A stretch of DNA of 64,000 nucleotides from Ww85 sp963745765 (GTDB taxonomy: Bacteria; Desulfobacterota; Desulfobulbia; Desulfobulbales; Desulfocapsaceae). The position numbers were made by a program, and so were the translations under genes. The notes under the pieces are model-generated. The model did no database searches and was not told the origin of the DNA. It worked only from the letters and a program-made list of their open reading frames with translations. The stretch lies in assembly GCA_963745765.1 (NCBI GenBank), contig CAVUYQ010000015.1:372001-436000 (forward strand), in the 5' to 3' direction. Below are positions 45,091 to 54,646 of this stretch, in pieces. Each line of letters opens with the position of its first letter. Within the stretch, counting starts at the first letter, position 1.

Positions 45091-45315
45091 GGGTGTCCCG
45101 CACGGCGAACATCAGTTCGCCGTGCATATTGCAGCAGGCCTGGGGCTGGGGGCAATGATTCTTAGCCGGGAATATTTCAGCCCTTTGGCGGCTTTGCCGA
45201 CAATACACCGATAAAAGATGGACGGATACGCCTGATTGAAATTCCGGGGATCGGCTTTAAGGCAAAAGCCAAACTGATGGATCTTTTCGTCAACACCCTG
45301 CGGACTGCCGCCTGA
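45091..45315 (+). pseudogene. Remnant 3' end of a second D-tartrate dehydratase-like gene
   Basis: This stretch closely matches the last about 225 bases of the tarD-like gene at 39186-39412. Translated frames read VPHGEHQFAVHIAAGLGLG, then YFSPLAAL after a shift, then GRIRLIEIPGIGFKAKAKLM and LFVNTLRTAA before the stop at 45313-45315, paralleling the intact copy. The upstream 975 bases of the gene are missing and the remnant has a frameshift, so it is non-functional. The two copies bracket the GntR-TctCBA-aldolase block, suggesting a past duplication or recombination. Confidence 0.85.
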
Positions 45316-45637
45316 GCTTATTGTTTTATCATCCTGCTGATTCTGCATTGGATTGCCGGTTTTACCAAGGGCTATTATTTCCTTGCGTCGAATGCCAAGC
45401 CCAACCAGCACTCATGCCTGGCACCGGTTGAACCAGGTCGTTATCCCGACTCCTGGCTGATGAAACTCATTATAAACAGCCACGACGTGTCATTGTGTTG
45501 TTAGGCTTAGTGCTTATTTTGCTGCAGGGAGTCCCGTATCAACCATGATCTCAGTTTCTTGAAATAACGAACTGTCATTCCCATGCAAGATCCAAGATCC
45601 ATAAGAAACAGCAGGATTCAATATGGAGGGAAAAACG

Positions 45638-46411
45638 ATGGCTATTGTTACTATATCCAGACAGATAGGCAGTCTTGGCGATGAAATAGCCAGGTCGGCA
45701 GCTGATAAACTCGGATACGAACAAATCAACAAGTCTCAAATAGGCGAGATTCTCTTAAAACATGGATTTTCAGGGTCTGATCTTGATAAATACGATGAAA
45801 AAAATCCTTCTCTACTGCAGCACCTTTCCGCACAGAAAAATATATTCGGGCATTTAATTCAGGCCGCTGTCTATGAACTTGCAGCCAAAGGGAATGTTCT
45901 GATCGTCGGTCGAGGGGCTCAGGTAATATTAAAAGATATTCCGGGAACCCTGCATGTCAGAATAATCGCACCCTATGCAACAAGAGTGAAACGGTTAATG
46001 GAACACAAGGGAAATAAGAGGAAAAATACGCAGTGGGTCATTCAACAGAGCGATCGCAACTCATCCGGATATATTCACACCTATTTTAATGCTAATTGGG
46101 ACGACAGTGAACTGTATGACCTGGTCTTAAATACACGGACAATGGCACCGAACACTTGTGTCAAAATGATCATGCGTGCAGTTGGCACTGATGAGTTCAG
46201 GGCAAGCTCTCGAGTGACTGAAAAAATGATTGATCTTGCGTTGACACAGAAAGTGAAAGCGGCCCTGCTGGAAGTTGACGGATTAGATGAGACCGATCTG
46301 GTTGTAGAAAACGGGATAGTCTGTTTCTCAGGATCAGGCATACCCGCTGAGGCACAGGAAGCGTTTGAAAGAGCCATATCGAACATCAAAGGGATAAAAA
46401 AAATAAAATGA
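45638..46411 (+). CDS. Cytidylate-kinase-like protein with C-terminal BON-like segment
   Basis: A 257-residue protein from ATG 45638 (ATGGAGGG upstream). The N-terminus MAIVTISRQIGSLGDEIARS is the modified P-loop of the cytidylate kinase-like family (PF13189). LIVGRGAQVILKDIPGTLHV and the WDDSELYDLVLNTRTM segment are also family motifs. Residues about 200-257 (LALTQKVKAALLEVDGLDET onward) look like a BON-type domain with a final KGIKKIK. Unlike the fusion at 23519-24733, this copy has a more normal P-loop and no receiver. Nucleotide phosphorylation is plausible but unproven. It stands alone between the dehydratase remnant and the minus-strand MmgE/PrpD gene. Confidence 0.82.
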   Translation: MAIVTISRQIGSLGDEIARSAADKLGYEQINKSQIGEILLKHGFSGSDLDKYDEKNPSLLQHLSAQKNIFGHLIQAAVYELAAKGNVLIVGRGAQVILKDIPGTLHVRIIAPYATRVKRLMEHKGNKRKNTQWVIQQSDRNSSGYIHTYFNANWDDSELYDLVLNTRTMAPNTCVKMIMRAVGTDEFRASSRVTEKMIDLALTQKVKAALLEVDGLDETDLVVENGIVCFSGSGIPAEAQEAFERAISNIKGIKKIK

Positions 46412-46903
46412 TCGGTTAGGTAGAGAAACAGAGATTGCAATAAACATTCAGAGGTTCTAACCAGCTCCAGCCTCTCTGACATGGGCAGGGTGGCGGAAAC
46501 GAGGGTCAGGAGAGAAATGAGTTTCGTCAGCAGTTTCATAATAAACCATCCTCTGTTTGCCTGCCGCAATCAGTCGTTGCCGGGATTATGCGGCTTGTTC
46601 TGTTTCGCTGGATCGCAACAGCTTTGTTCTGCTGAAACAAGGGGATGCCATATCCTTGCCGAAATAACCAGGAAAAGAATGATTTCTTCGGAAAGTACAC
46701 GTTATAGCCGCAAGCTTCATCTATTCTGCTGCAAATGTCATGCAAAAATCCTGCCATACATACACCTGCTTTCTAGCAGACAGTATGGACTGAGCTTCTT
46801 CCTGACAGAAACAGTCTCGACTTGGCACCCCTGCTTTGACCTCGTTCCCGCACGTTTTCGGATGGCTGAGTATAACGGTACGGTCAGCTTGAGGTGCGAT
46901 GTC
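46412..46903. other. Intergenic region with no recognisable gene
   Basis: About 490 bases between the kinase-like gene and the convergent MmgE/PrpD gene. The plus-strand open frame at 46481-46927 is Cys- and aromatic-rich without domain or ribosome site and runs into the opposite gene, so it is not reported as a gene. No strong terminator is seen. Confidence 0.55.
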
Positions 46904-48340
46904 TTACCGTACCAGGGCGTCCGTTAGTTCGCTGAGGTTTGGCAAATCGTCCAGACCGGCTACCAAGGAGATGACGCGCTCCGTCTTGTCTGCGGGCCAG
47001 CGGGCTAACTCGGCACAGCCCCTGAATTTATCGGCTACCTCCTGGTAGGTGAAAGGGTTGGCAGGGGAGCCTTTGCCAAAATCAGCCCTGCCGCAAATCG
47101 TTCGTCCATCTCTGAGGTGAACTTGAATAATGGTAGTCATCCTGGCGTAGCCGGCAGCTTCAGCTTCAGGGTGTACCGAGAAGTTCACGCGTTCGATCAT
47201 CTTTTGCACGTCTTCGCGCAATACTGTCTTGCTGGTGAACTCCGGCAGGTTTGCCCGGCCTTCCAGCAAGAGAATAGCCATGCAGAATTCCATCGAAAAT
47301 TTGGCTTGAAGCTCGTCCTGGGGACGGTGATGGATAAGGGCGTTGAGCATGTTGTGATTGGTTCCTACCTCAACACGCAGAACCTCGTCTGGCGAGATTT
47401 TGTGCCTTTCAATCAGGGCGAGCATGGTGGTCATGCCGGGATGTGTCAGGGAACCCGACGGATGCGGTTTGATCGAAATGCCGGGCTCACCAAAGGACCA
47501 AGGTGCGCCCAGCTTGTTATGAATTGCCTGCAGATCGTAGCCGCCGCCATGGGCCTGGAAAAATCCACGGGGGGCTTCGAGGATGTTATCTGCTGCCGTC
47601 CAGCCAAGTTCTGCCAGATCACAGGCAACTATCCCCGCTTCTGCGGCCCGGCCGGCGTGGAATGGCTTGGTCATGGTACCAAAATTTTCACGCAGGCCGC
47701 CGCTTTGACTTGCTGCAATTGAGAATGCCCGTTGCAGGGTTTCCGGGTCGAAGCCGCGAAGCCGTCCGACAGCACTGGCAGATGCGAAAGGACCGCAGGT
47801 CGCTGTGGCGTGAAAACCATGCTGGTAGTGACGGGGAGAAATAGCCTCTGCTATCTTGCACTCCACGTCAATACCGACGAGATAGGCAGCCAGGAAGTCC
47901 CGGCCACTGAGTCCACGGATCTGCGCCTCGGCAAAAGCCGCGGGCAGACAGGGCGCCGTCGGATGGGTGAGAAGTCCGTACACCCGGTCTTCAGCAACCG
48001 CCAACTGGGTATCATCAAAGTCATCGGCATGAATCCCGACGCCATTGGCAAAAGCCGCGAACCGCGCAGCCGTTTTCATATCCGTTCCTATAATGACACC
48101 ATCACCGGTACCAGCAAGGCGCTTCAAATATTTCTGCACGATATCAGCCGACGGTGCAATGGAACCGGCCAGGGCCAACCCAAACCCGTCCAGGATAGAC
48201 TTTTTCGCCAGGCCTGCAACATCCGGGGGGATGGCGGTAAGCATGGTGGAAAGGACGAAATGGGCAACCTCCCGGGTGAGGCCTGCGCCAAGGGATGCAT
48301 CGAGATGGGGTGTAAAGTGCTTCGGGGCTGAATCAGCCAT
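46904..48340 (-). CDS. MmgE/PrpD family dehydratase/decarboxylase
   Basis: A 478-residue enzyme of the MmgE/PrpD family. ATG 48340 is preceded by GGAGAAAAAT; a longer frame to 48376 is less likely. Motifs are the helical-domain HADDFDDTQ, HPTAPCLPAAFA, GFHATATCGPFASASAVGRL, GTMTKPFHAGRAAEAGI (with the conserved K and H) and KPHPSGSLTHPGM. The family includes 2-methylcitrate dehydratase, cis-aconitate decarboxylase and iminodisuccinate-processing enzymes; the exact reaction cannot be read. It is transcribed opposite to its neighbours and alone. Its presence with TTT transporters fits a catabolic role for branched or hydroxylated carboxylates. Confidence 0.88.
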   Translation of the reverse strand: MADSAPKHFTPHLDASLGAGLTREVAHFVLSTMLTAIPPDVAGLAKKSILDGFGLALAGSIAPSADIVQKYLKRLAGTGDGVIIGTDMKTAARFAAFANGVGIHADDFDDTQLAVAEDRVYGLLTHPTAPCLPAAFAEAQIRGLSGRDFLAAYLVGIDVECKIAEAISPRHYQHGFHATATCGPFASASAVGRLRGFDPETLQRAFSIAASQSGGLRENFGTMTKPFHAGRAAEAGIVACDLAELGWTAADNILEAPRGFFQAHGGGYDLQAIHNKLGAPWSFGEPGISIKPHPSGSLTHPGMTTMLALIERHKISPDEVLRVEVGTNHNMLNALIHHRPQDELQAKFSMEFCMAILLLEGRANLPEFTSKTVLREDVQKMIERVNFSVHPEAEAAGYARMTTIIQVHLRDGRTICGRADFGKGSPANPFTYQEVADKFRGCAELARWPADKTERVISLVAGLDDLPNLSELTDALVR

Positions 48341-48693
48341 ATTTTTCTCCTTCAAGGAAGTAATGAAGCGGGACATGGAGGATGAAAACGCCGGTTGCTT
48401 GAATAGGTATGCTCAGGCCTACCATCTCCATTGTTCTGAAATTTCTAAACAGGAATCGATATCTGTCAATAGTCCGGTATTTCTCCTGCCCCATCGGCCC
48501 CAACCTGCGGAAGCCTGAAGAACCCGGCTGGTCCCTGTTACAATTGCCGGATAGCTTGTTGAGATTTATGAATATCAATAGAATGGTAATTCCCTGTTTT
48601 CCTCTGCTGTTCTAGAATGAAGTGGTATGATGAGCGAGCTTCATCACATCCGGTGGCTCATATCATTTCAGTCAAATAAGTAAAGGTGCTGTC
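48341..48693. other. Divergent intergenic region
   Basis: About 350 bases between the divergent MmgE/PrpD and methyltransferase genes. No gene is supported; the plus-strand frames at 48045-48518 and 48409-48615 have no domain. Promoters for both genes must be here but none is distinct by eye. Confidence 0.45.
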
Positions 48694-49386
48694 GTGCAAC
48701 AGGAAAAAGATCGGCGGGATGATCCGCGCGCATACGCTGACAGGCTTGCCCGCGAGGCAGTGTCTGCCGGCAGACCATTAGCCTGGTTTGAACCTTTCTA
48801 CGCCCGGGCGTTGTCGGATGGGCTGCCTATAACGTGGGCAGACCGGGAGCCAAATCCGAACTTGATCGCATTGTTTAACCGGGTCATGGTTCCTTCCCGT
48901 GCTAAACGCGCGCTGATCGTCGGTTGCGGCTTGGGAGATGATGCCGAATGGATGGCTGAACAGGGATTTGACGTTACTGCTTTCGACATATCCCGCAGCG
49001 CCATAGAAGAGTGCTCCAGACGTTTTCCCGCCTCCATGGTTACTTACGAAACGGTTGATTTGTTTCAATCTCCAGCAACATGGGATACCTCCTTTGATGT
49101 CGTCGTGGAGGTCTATACACTCCAGGTGCTGCCGCGGACTTTGCGGAGCAGGGCAATAGAGACAATCTGTCGGTTCGTCTCCCCCGGGGGGACTCTTCTG
49201 GTTATTGCCCGGGCTCGCAGCGAGGAGGAACCTGAGGGCTCAATGCCGTGGCCTCTGGTGCGAAAAGAAACTGAACAATTCTGTGAGTACGGGTTTGCTG
49301 AAATATATTTTGAAGATTATCTGGACCGCTCTGGAGATTCAGCGGTGAGACGATTCCGTGCCTGTTATCAAAGATCATCGATATAA
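48694..49386 (+). CDS. SAM-dependent methyltransferase (class I)
   Basis: A 230-residue methyltransferase with start GTG 48694 (AGTAAAGGTG upstream). The SAM motif I is RALIVGCGLGDDAEWMAEQG at about residues 69-88, motif II VTAFDISRSAIEECSRR, and the motif IV-like VVVEVYTLQVLP. It resembles thiopurine S-methyltransferase-like or small-molecule methyltransferases such as those acting on thiols or halides. The methyl acceptor is unknown. It stands alone with gaps of over 300 bases on each side and has no clear link to the catabolic genes. Confidence 0.82.
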   Translation: MQQEKDRRDDPRAYADRLAREAVSAGRPLAWFEPFYARALSDGLPITWADREPNPNLIALFNRVMVPSRAKRALIVGCGLGDDAEWMAEQGFDVTAFDISRSAIEECSRRFPASMVTYETVDLFQSPATWDTSFDVVVEVYTLQVLPRTLRSRAIETICRFVSPGGTLLVIARARSEEEPEGSMPWPLVRKETEQFCEYGFAEIYFEDYLDRSGDSAVRRFRACYQRSSI

Positions 49387-49723
49387 AGACAAAGAAACGT
49401 AGCTTTTGCTTATCGTACCGTGTTGCTGTCTGCTGACCTGACAACCAAAACCATCCCTGCCGCGTCCCGGTAGCCAGGCGTTTGCTGTTCATACCCCCCT
49501 CCATCTCTACAATTTCCCGCCTGATATTTTTCTGCCCATAAGGATTGCAATGATACTTTTTTCTATTGACAGGAGAAAGCACATATAATAAAAATGGACA
49601 GACAGGTATAACCGGTAAGACCAATTTTTGTATTGTCAATAACAGCATGCTCGACGATTGTTCTCAGGATATTTCGAGCGGTCAAGAAGGTAAACGAAAT
49701 TAATTGTAAAGGAGCGGGGACTT
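49387..49723. other. Intergenic region before the catabolic run
   Basis: About 340 bases with no supported gene. It ends with a GGAG-type ribosome site before ATG 49724 and should hold the promoter of the 49.7-62.9 kb catabolic run. No sigma-54 box was seen here. Confidence 0.45.
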
Positions 49724-50551
49724 ATGAAACTTTGCTTTAACGCTGGCCCGGAACCGATGGAGGAGTATTTCGCCTTTGCCCATGAAAACGGGTTTCCGTG
49801 GATGGAATTGAGCTGCAATAATCCAAACAATTTCCTGAACAAGTGGAATCCCAAACGAATCGACGGTATCAAGCGGCTCAGGGACAAGTACGGCCTGCGT
49901 TATGGGCTTCATTCCGCCTCGTTCGTCAATGCCGCAGAAATCGAGCCGACGGTGAAGGTCGCCGCACAGCAGCATCTGATTGAGTATGTCAAGCTGGCCC
50001 ATGCCCTGGAGGCTGAATATATCGTTCTTCACTTTGGCTATCATTTCAGTTTGTTCATGGATGAAGTCTTCCGCTGCCTGATTGATACCTATAAGCCTGT
50101 TGTTGACCTCGCTGAGAAATTCGAGCTGCCGATCGGCATTGAAAACATGAACAAGATGCACGATGACTGCGAAGTTGCCTATCTCGGCGTTACTCCTGAG
50201 GAGCTATCCCGGGTGTTTGATGCCATACCGTCCAAATATTTCGGTCTGACGCTCGATATCGCCCATGCCAGTCTTCTTCCGGGTGGAGTAAATCCTTTTA
50301 TTGATCAATTTCCAGGCAGGATTGTCAGCACCCATGTCAGTGACAACGACCTGGTGCTGGATCATCATCTGCCGGTGGGAGAGGGCAAGATTGATTTTAA
50401 ACCGATTTTCCAGCGACTGATCGATGTTGATTTCACGGGTACGCTCAATATCGAACTGCCGCGCAGCAATGAAGACCGCTTGTTGAGCAAGAAGCGGTTG
50501 GAACCCATCCTGGCTGAACTTGGTGTTCTGGAAACAGCTCTGCAGCCCTAA
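49724..50551 (+). CDS. Sugar phosphate isomerase/epimerase-like TIM-barrel protein (AP endonuclease 2 family)
   Basis: A 275-residue xylose-isomerase-like barrel (PF01261). It begins MKLCFNAGPEPMEEYFAFA. Metal ligands can be followed: the Glu in LPIGIENMNK, the Asp in FGLTLDIAHAS, the His in VSTHVSDND and the Glu in GTLNIELPRS. Known members isomerise or dehydrate keto sugars or acids, so a C4-C6 hydroxy acid is a likely substrate. The start ATG 49724 follows AAAGGAG. It is the first gene of a long same-strand run that continues with a GntR regulator and a transporter, so it is likely co-regulated with them. Confidence 0.85.
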   Translation: MKLCFNAGPEPMEEYFAFAHENGFPWMELSCNNPNNFLNKWNPKRIDGIKRLRDKYGLRYGLHSASFVNAAEIEPTVKVAAQQHLIEYVKLAHALEAEYIVLHFGYHFSLFMDEVFRCLIDTYKPVVDLAEKFELPIGIENMNKMHDDCEVAYLGVTPEELSRVFDAIPSKYFGLTLDIAHASLLPGGVNPFIDQFPGRIVSTHVSDNDLVLDHHLPVGEGKIDFKPIFQRLIDVDFTGTLNIELPRSNEDRLLSKKRLEPILAELGVLETALQP

Positions 50552-50598
50552 CGCAACGGGGCGAAAATGAATCAAACATTCAAAGGATAGACACAAAG

Positions 50599-51351
50599 AT
50601 GGTTCCTTTCGGGAAAATGCCCTTTGCTAAATACAAGAGTAAAGGTGCCATTATTGCGGAACAGATCTTGAGAAAAATCGAGTCCGGCGAATATTCCGCA
50701 GGAAGCAAACTGCCGGCTGAAAGGACCATATCTGAACAGATGGGTGTCAGCCGGCCTTCTGTCAGGGAGGCTATCAGTGCCCTGCAGATTATCGGTATTA
50801 TTGAAAGTCGCCCCGGTGACGGCAACTATGTTGCAGAACTCCTGGATTTCGGCGGTCTTTCCTATAAGCTGAAGAATATTTTTGACGAGAGTGACAGCCC
50901 TTATGAGATTTTGCAGGCTCGCAGGGTCTTTGAAACAGGTGCGGTTCGCCTGGCCATTGAAGCGGCGACCGACGAGGAAATCCAGCATATCACTGATATC
51001 TGGGATGAAAAATTCAGGCTGGGACGTTCAGGCGATTACAAGGCCTATACGCAAATGGGCAACGAGCTGCATTTATCTATCGCCAGGGCCTCTAAAAACA
51101 GGATCGTCATAGAGGTAATCGAGCGGCTGCTGGACATTACCGATCAACCCTTATGGCCGCGTATGCGCGAGCTCTTTCTAGAGCGAAATCCGTCCCAGAT
51201 CGAACGAATGTTCAATGTACACAGCAGGCTCATCAAGGCCGTTCAGGAGAGGAATTCATATGAGGCGATTCTGGCTCGTAGAAGAGCATTTCAATCTGCT
51301 GATCGAACAGCTCTACAGCCAGAACTCGTATCACGAATAGGAGTGGCATGA
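50599..51351 (+). CDS. GntR-family regulator (FadR-type), possible frameshift at the 3' end
   Basis: A 250-residue regulator. Winged HTH at about residues 10-75: AEQILRKIESGEYSAGSKLP, with GVSRPSVREAISAL and the recognition helix and GDGNYV wing. An FCD helical ligand domain follows. The frame ends at 51351, but from about 51262 a one-base shift gives FWLVEEHFNLLIEQLYSQNS, the usual FadR-type ending, with a stop at 51340, so the last residues in the open frame are probably wrong. It starts 47 bases after the isomerase-like gene and precedes the transporter, so it is the likely local repressor. No operator was identified by eye. Confidence 0.88.
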   Translation: MVPFGKMPFAKYKSKGAIIAEQILRKIESGEYSAGSKLPAERTISEQMGVSRPSVREAISALQIIGIIESRPGDGNYVAELLDFGGLSYKLKNIFDESDSPYEILQARRVFETGAVRLAIEAATDEEIQHITDIWDEKFRLGRSGDYKAYTQMGNELHLSIARASKNRIVIEVIERLLDITDQPLWPRMRELFLERNPSQIERMFNVHSRLIKAVQERNSYEAILARRRAFQSADRTALQPELVSRIGVA

Positions 51352-51457
51352 CAAAAATGTTTAAAGCCGTCATTTATATAGGTGTGCTTTGACATAACCG
51401 CGACAGGTTTATTTAAAACAGAATCTGTCTTTTAACAACACCTGTGAGGAGGAAGTT

Positions 51458-52439
51458 ATGAAAACGTTAAAATTAAGTTTGGTGGTGGCTCTGGCTATTG
51501 GCTTTGTCTGGCAATCCGCGACAACCTTTGCTGCTGAAGACAAGTATCCAAGCAAGCAGATCAACTGGTACATTCATTCTTCAGCCGGCGGCGGAACCGA
51601 TATCTTTTCTCGGACGGCAGCGCTCCGGCTCCGAAAAATACTCGGTGTACCGATCGTCATCAGCACCATGAGCGGCGGTTCCGGTGCCCGGATGCTCAAT
51701 TACCTGATGGAGCAGCCTGCCGACGGTTATACGCTCAACACCATCACCAATTCCAACCTCGCTACCATGGCTCGCGGAATGACCAATGCAACCAGGGACG
51801 ACCTGATCGGCATCGCCAGGGGATGTTATGATCCTCAGGCCCTGGTTATTTCCAGCAAGGATGGCGGCACTTACAAGGATATGAAAGAGGTAATTGCCAA
51901 GGCAAAGGAAAGCCCGGGTAAAATCAAAGTCGGTGTTGCCCATATGGCCAGTATCGATCACGTGGCTGCCTATGAATTTGCCAAGGCTGCCGGAGTCAAG
52001 TTCGAATATGTACCGTTTGACGGCGGTGGAGAAATTATCGTAGCGCTGCTTGGAAAGGTCATCGATGTTGGTGTCTTGAACCCCAGTGAATTCATGGGCC
52101 AGTATGAGGCAGGCAATGTTAAACCGGCCGTCTTCCTGGTCGGAGAAGCGCTTGACAGAATTTCCTGATACCCCTACGGCGAAAGATTTGGGTTATGATG
52201 TTGAAGTGGCCACCTGGCGTGGTGTTGTCGTCAAGAAGGGAACACCGCCTGAGATCGTAAAAACCCTCCGGGATGCTTTTGCCAAAAGCATGAGTGGCAA
52301 GATCTACCAGAATTATCTGAGAGATAACTCCATGGGACCGGAAAGTGTCATGATCGGAGCGGACTGGGATGCCTTCCTGGATAAGAAATGGCCGATCTGG
52401 CAGGCAGCAATGAAAGAACTCGGCTACATTAAAAAATAG
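51458..52439 (+). pseudogene. TTT transporter periplasmic binding protein (TctC family), interrupted by one frameshift
   Basis: A third TctC. Signal peptide MKTLKLSLVVALAIGFVWQS with a cleavage region before AAEDKYPSKQ; the mature opening YPSKQINWYIHSSAGGGTDI is family-typical. ATG 51458 follows GAGGAGG. The first frame stops at 52168, while the family sequence continues in the next frame from about 52145 (RLTEFPDTPTAKDLGYDVEV) to the stop at 52439. One missing or extra base near 52145 explains this; reconstructed length is about 325 residues, normal. TctB and TctA follow, and TctA is intact. Resembles the TctC at 286 more than the one at 40890. Confidence 0.88.
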
Positions 52440-52562
52440 CAGATGTGCGGGCGGGGACCGATTGTCAACGGGTTCCCGCGACGTCGCGGGCTCAGTCCTG
52501 TATAAATGCGAGATCAGGTACATGAGAGGGATTGCGACCGTGCCGGAACGAGAGGATAACCA

Positions 52563-53019
52563 GTGAATAATAAAGATTTGCGTATGGCCATCGTGATGAT
52601 GGTCATATTTATCATCCTTTACGGGATAAGTTTTACCTTCCAGAGTTCAGGCGTGATGCTGAGCCATACAACCGCAGCGTTTTTTCCGCGTGTGGTTCTG
52701 GTGGTCGCCATGTTCCTGACGTTGATACTCATCATACAGAGTATCCGTAAAGGTCCTGAAAAAGCAGAGAAGAAAATGGAAAAGGCCGCCTTTTAAGCGG
52801 GTCATCCTGTCGATGGCGTCTGCTGTCGGGTTCGGTTTGGGTACCGCGTATCTGGGCACCCTGGTTTCCATAGCCTTGTTTATCGTTGCCATTATGCTGG
52901 CCTGGGGGGTTAGGAGTAAACGGGCCATTATTCTCACCGCGGCACTGACGCCGGTTTTTATTTATCTCATTTTTCAAAAAATACTCCTGGTGCAGTTGCC
53001 ATCCGGAATTTTGATTTAA
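52563..53019 (+). pseudogene. TTT transporter small membrane subunit (TctB family), interrupted by one frameshift
   Basis: The first frame (from GTG 52563) gives one helix (IVMMVIFIILYGISFTF) and a second near FFPRVVLVVAMFLTLILI, ending at 52796. The next frame, entered near 52783 in an A-rich stretch, gives KRVILSMASAVGFGLGTAYL and LGTLVSIALFIVAIMLAWGV and ends at 53019. Together they form a normal four-helix TctB of about 152 residues. The A run at the break makes a slippage or sequencing error likely. tctA follows 13 bases later. Confidence 0.8.
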
Positions 53020-53032
53020 AGGAGCAAGCGAG

Positions 53033-54514
53033 ATGGATCAACTTATGATGGGCTTCATGACCATCATGGAACCGATGAATTTCCTGGCTGTTTTTGTCGG
53101 CGTTCTCGGCGGCATGATTATCGGCGCAATGCCGGGTCTTGACGGCCCCCATGGGAGTAGCGCTCTGCTTATCCCCTTTACCTATGGCATGCCCCCGGTT
53201 CCTGCCATCACCATGCTGGTGAGTCTCTACTGCGGGGCAACCTTTGGCGGATCCATCGCGGCGATCCTTGTTCATGCACCGGGAACGCCGGCGGCAGCAG
53301 CGACAACCTTTGACGGTTACCCGCTGGCGCAGAAAGGACAGGCCGGCAAAGCCCTGGGCATGGCCTGCATCAGTTCCGCCATCGGCGGGTTGTTCAGCGT
53401 TGTCGTCCTGATCCTGCTGGCTCCTGTACTGGCGGAGATCGCCATCAAGTTCGGTCCGCCGGAATACTTTGCCCTGGCGATTTTCGGCCTGAGCATGATC
53501 AGCAGTCTTGGTTCCAAATCGGTCGTGAAAAACCTGTTGGGCGGGACCATCGGGGTGTTTATTTCCTGCGTTGGCATGGACAGTATATCCGGTTTCAGCC
53601 GCTACGATTTCGGCATCACCCACCTGATGGACGGCATCAGTTTTATTCCGGTAATGATCGGCCTTTTTGCCGCGACCGAGGTCTTCCGGCAGGCGGAGAA
53701 CGGCATCCGTAAGGTTGTCATTGATCGTAAAATATCTGGTTTGCTGCCGACCTGGCAGGAAATTAAATCGGTCAAGACGACCCTGATTCGTTCATCCTTG
53801 ATCGGCACATTTATCGGCATTCTTCCGGCCGAAGGGGGCACCGTCGCCTCGTTTATCGGCTACAACGAGGCCAAACGATTTTCCAAGACACCGGAAAAAT
53901 TCGGCACCGGCTGTCTTGAGGGCGTTGCCGGCCCGGAATGCGCCAACAATGCCGCCACCGGTGGGGCAATGATCCCGACCATGGCCCTGGGGATTCCCGG
54001 CAGCGGAACGACTGCTGTTATTCTCGGCGCCTTGCTGGTCCACGGGATGCGTCCGGGCCCTCTGCTGTTCCTGCAGCATACCAATGTGGTATATGCGGTT
54101 TTCGTCGGCATGTTCGTTGCCAACCTGATGTTTCTGGGGCTCGGTCTTGGCGGCGCGAAAATATTTTCACAAATTCTTCGTGTGCCCAATTATGTCCTGA
54201 GCCCGATTATTCTGGTCCTCTGCGTGGTGGGCACCTATGCGCTGCATAACAATATGGCCGACGTCTGGATCATGCTCATTTGCGGCCTGATTGGCTATAA
54301 AATGAAATCATACGGTTTTGCCGCAGCACCCATCGTTCTGGGGCTGGTGCTTGGCGAGTTGATCGAAATATCATTGCGGCGTTCCCTGATCGTCTTTGAC
54401 AATAATCCGTTCATCTTTTTCACCAGGCCGTGGTCGCTTGCCTTTATTATTCTGACGATTCTCGGCCTCTGTTCGCCGGCAATCAGAGTCCTGGTTCGAC
54501 AATCGCGGGGCTAA
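53033..54514 (+). CDS. TTT transporter large membrane subunit (TctA family)
   Basis: A 493-residue intact TctA, with GGMIIGAMPGLDGPHGSSAL, the GATFGGSIAAILVHAPGTPA and TTFDGYPLA signatures, and NNAATGGAMIPTMALGIPGS in the second half. Membrane segments as expected for two repeats. The start ATG follows AAAGGAGC. It is the last transporter gene before the redox genes at 54.6 kb, with a 130-base gap between. Confidence 0.93.
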   Translation: MDQLMMGFMTIMEPMNFLAVFVGVLGGMIIGAMPGLDGPHGSSALLIPFTYGMPPVPAITMLVSLYCGATFGGSIAAILVHAPGTPAAAATTFDGYPLAQKGQAGKALGMACISSAIGGLFSVVVLILLAPVLAEIAIKFGPPEYFALAIFGLSMISSLGSKSVVKNLLGGTIGVFISCVGMDSISGFSRYDFGITHLMDGISFIPVMIGLFAATEVFRQAENGIRKVVIDRKISGLLPTWQEIKSVKTTLIRSSLIGTFIGILPAEGGTVASFIGYNEAKRFSKTPEKFGTGCLEGVAGPECANNAATGGAMIPTMALGIPGSGTTAVILGALLVHGMRPGPLLFLQHTNVVYAVFVGMFVANLMFLGLGLGGAKIFSQILRVPNYVLSPIILVLCVVGTYALHNNMADVWIMLICGLIGYKMKSYGFAAAPIVLGLVLGELIEISLRRSLIVFDNNPFIFFTRPWSLAFIILTILGLCSPAIRVLVRQSRG

Positions 54515-54646
54515 AAAGGGAAAAGACGCAGGAGGAATCTGCGATGATAGCAGCGCCACCTGTGAAGAGGGCCTGGACTAGCAAGTAATAGTGCTCTTCC
54601 CCGTAATACAGGATAATTTTCTGAATCTTCAGCAAGGGAGTTGTTT

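Noticed and set aside
46481..46927. Plus-strand open frame of 148 codons after the kinase-like gene
   Set aside because: Cys-rich translation without a domain, no ribosome site, and it runs into the convergent MmgE/PrpD gene.
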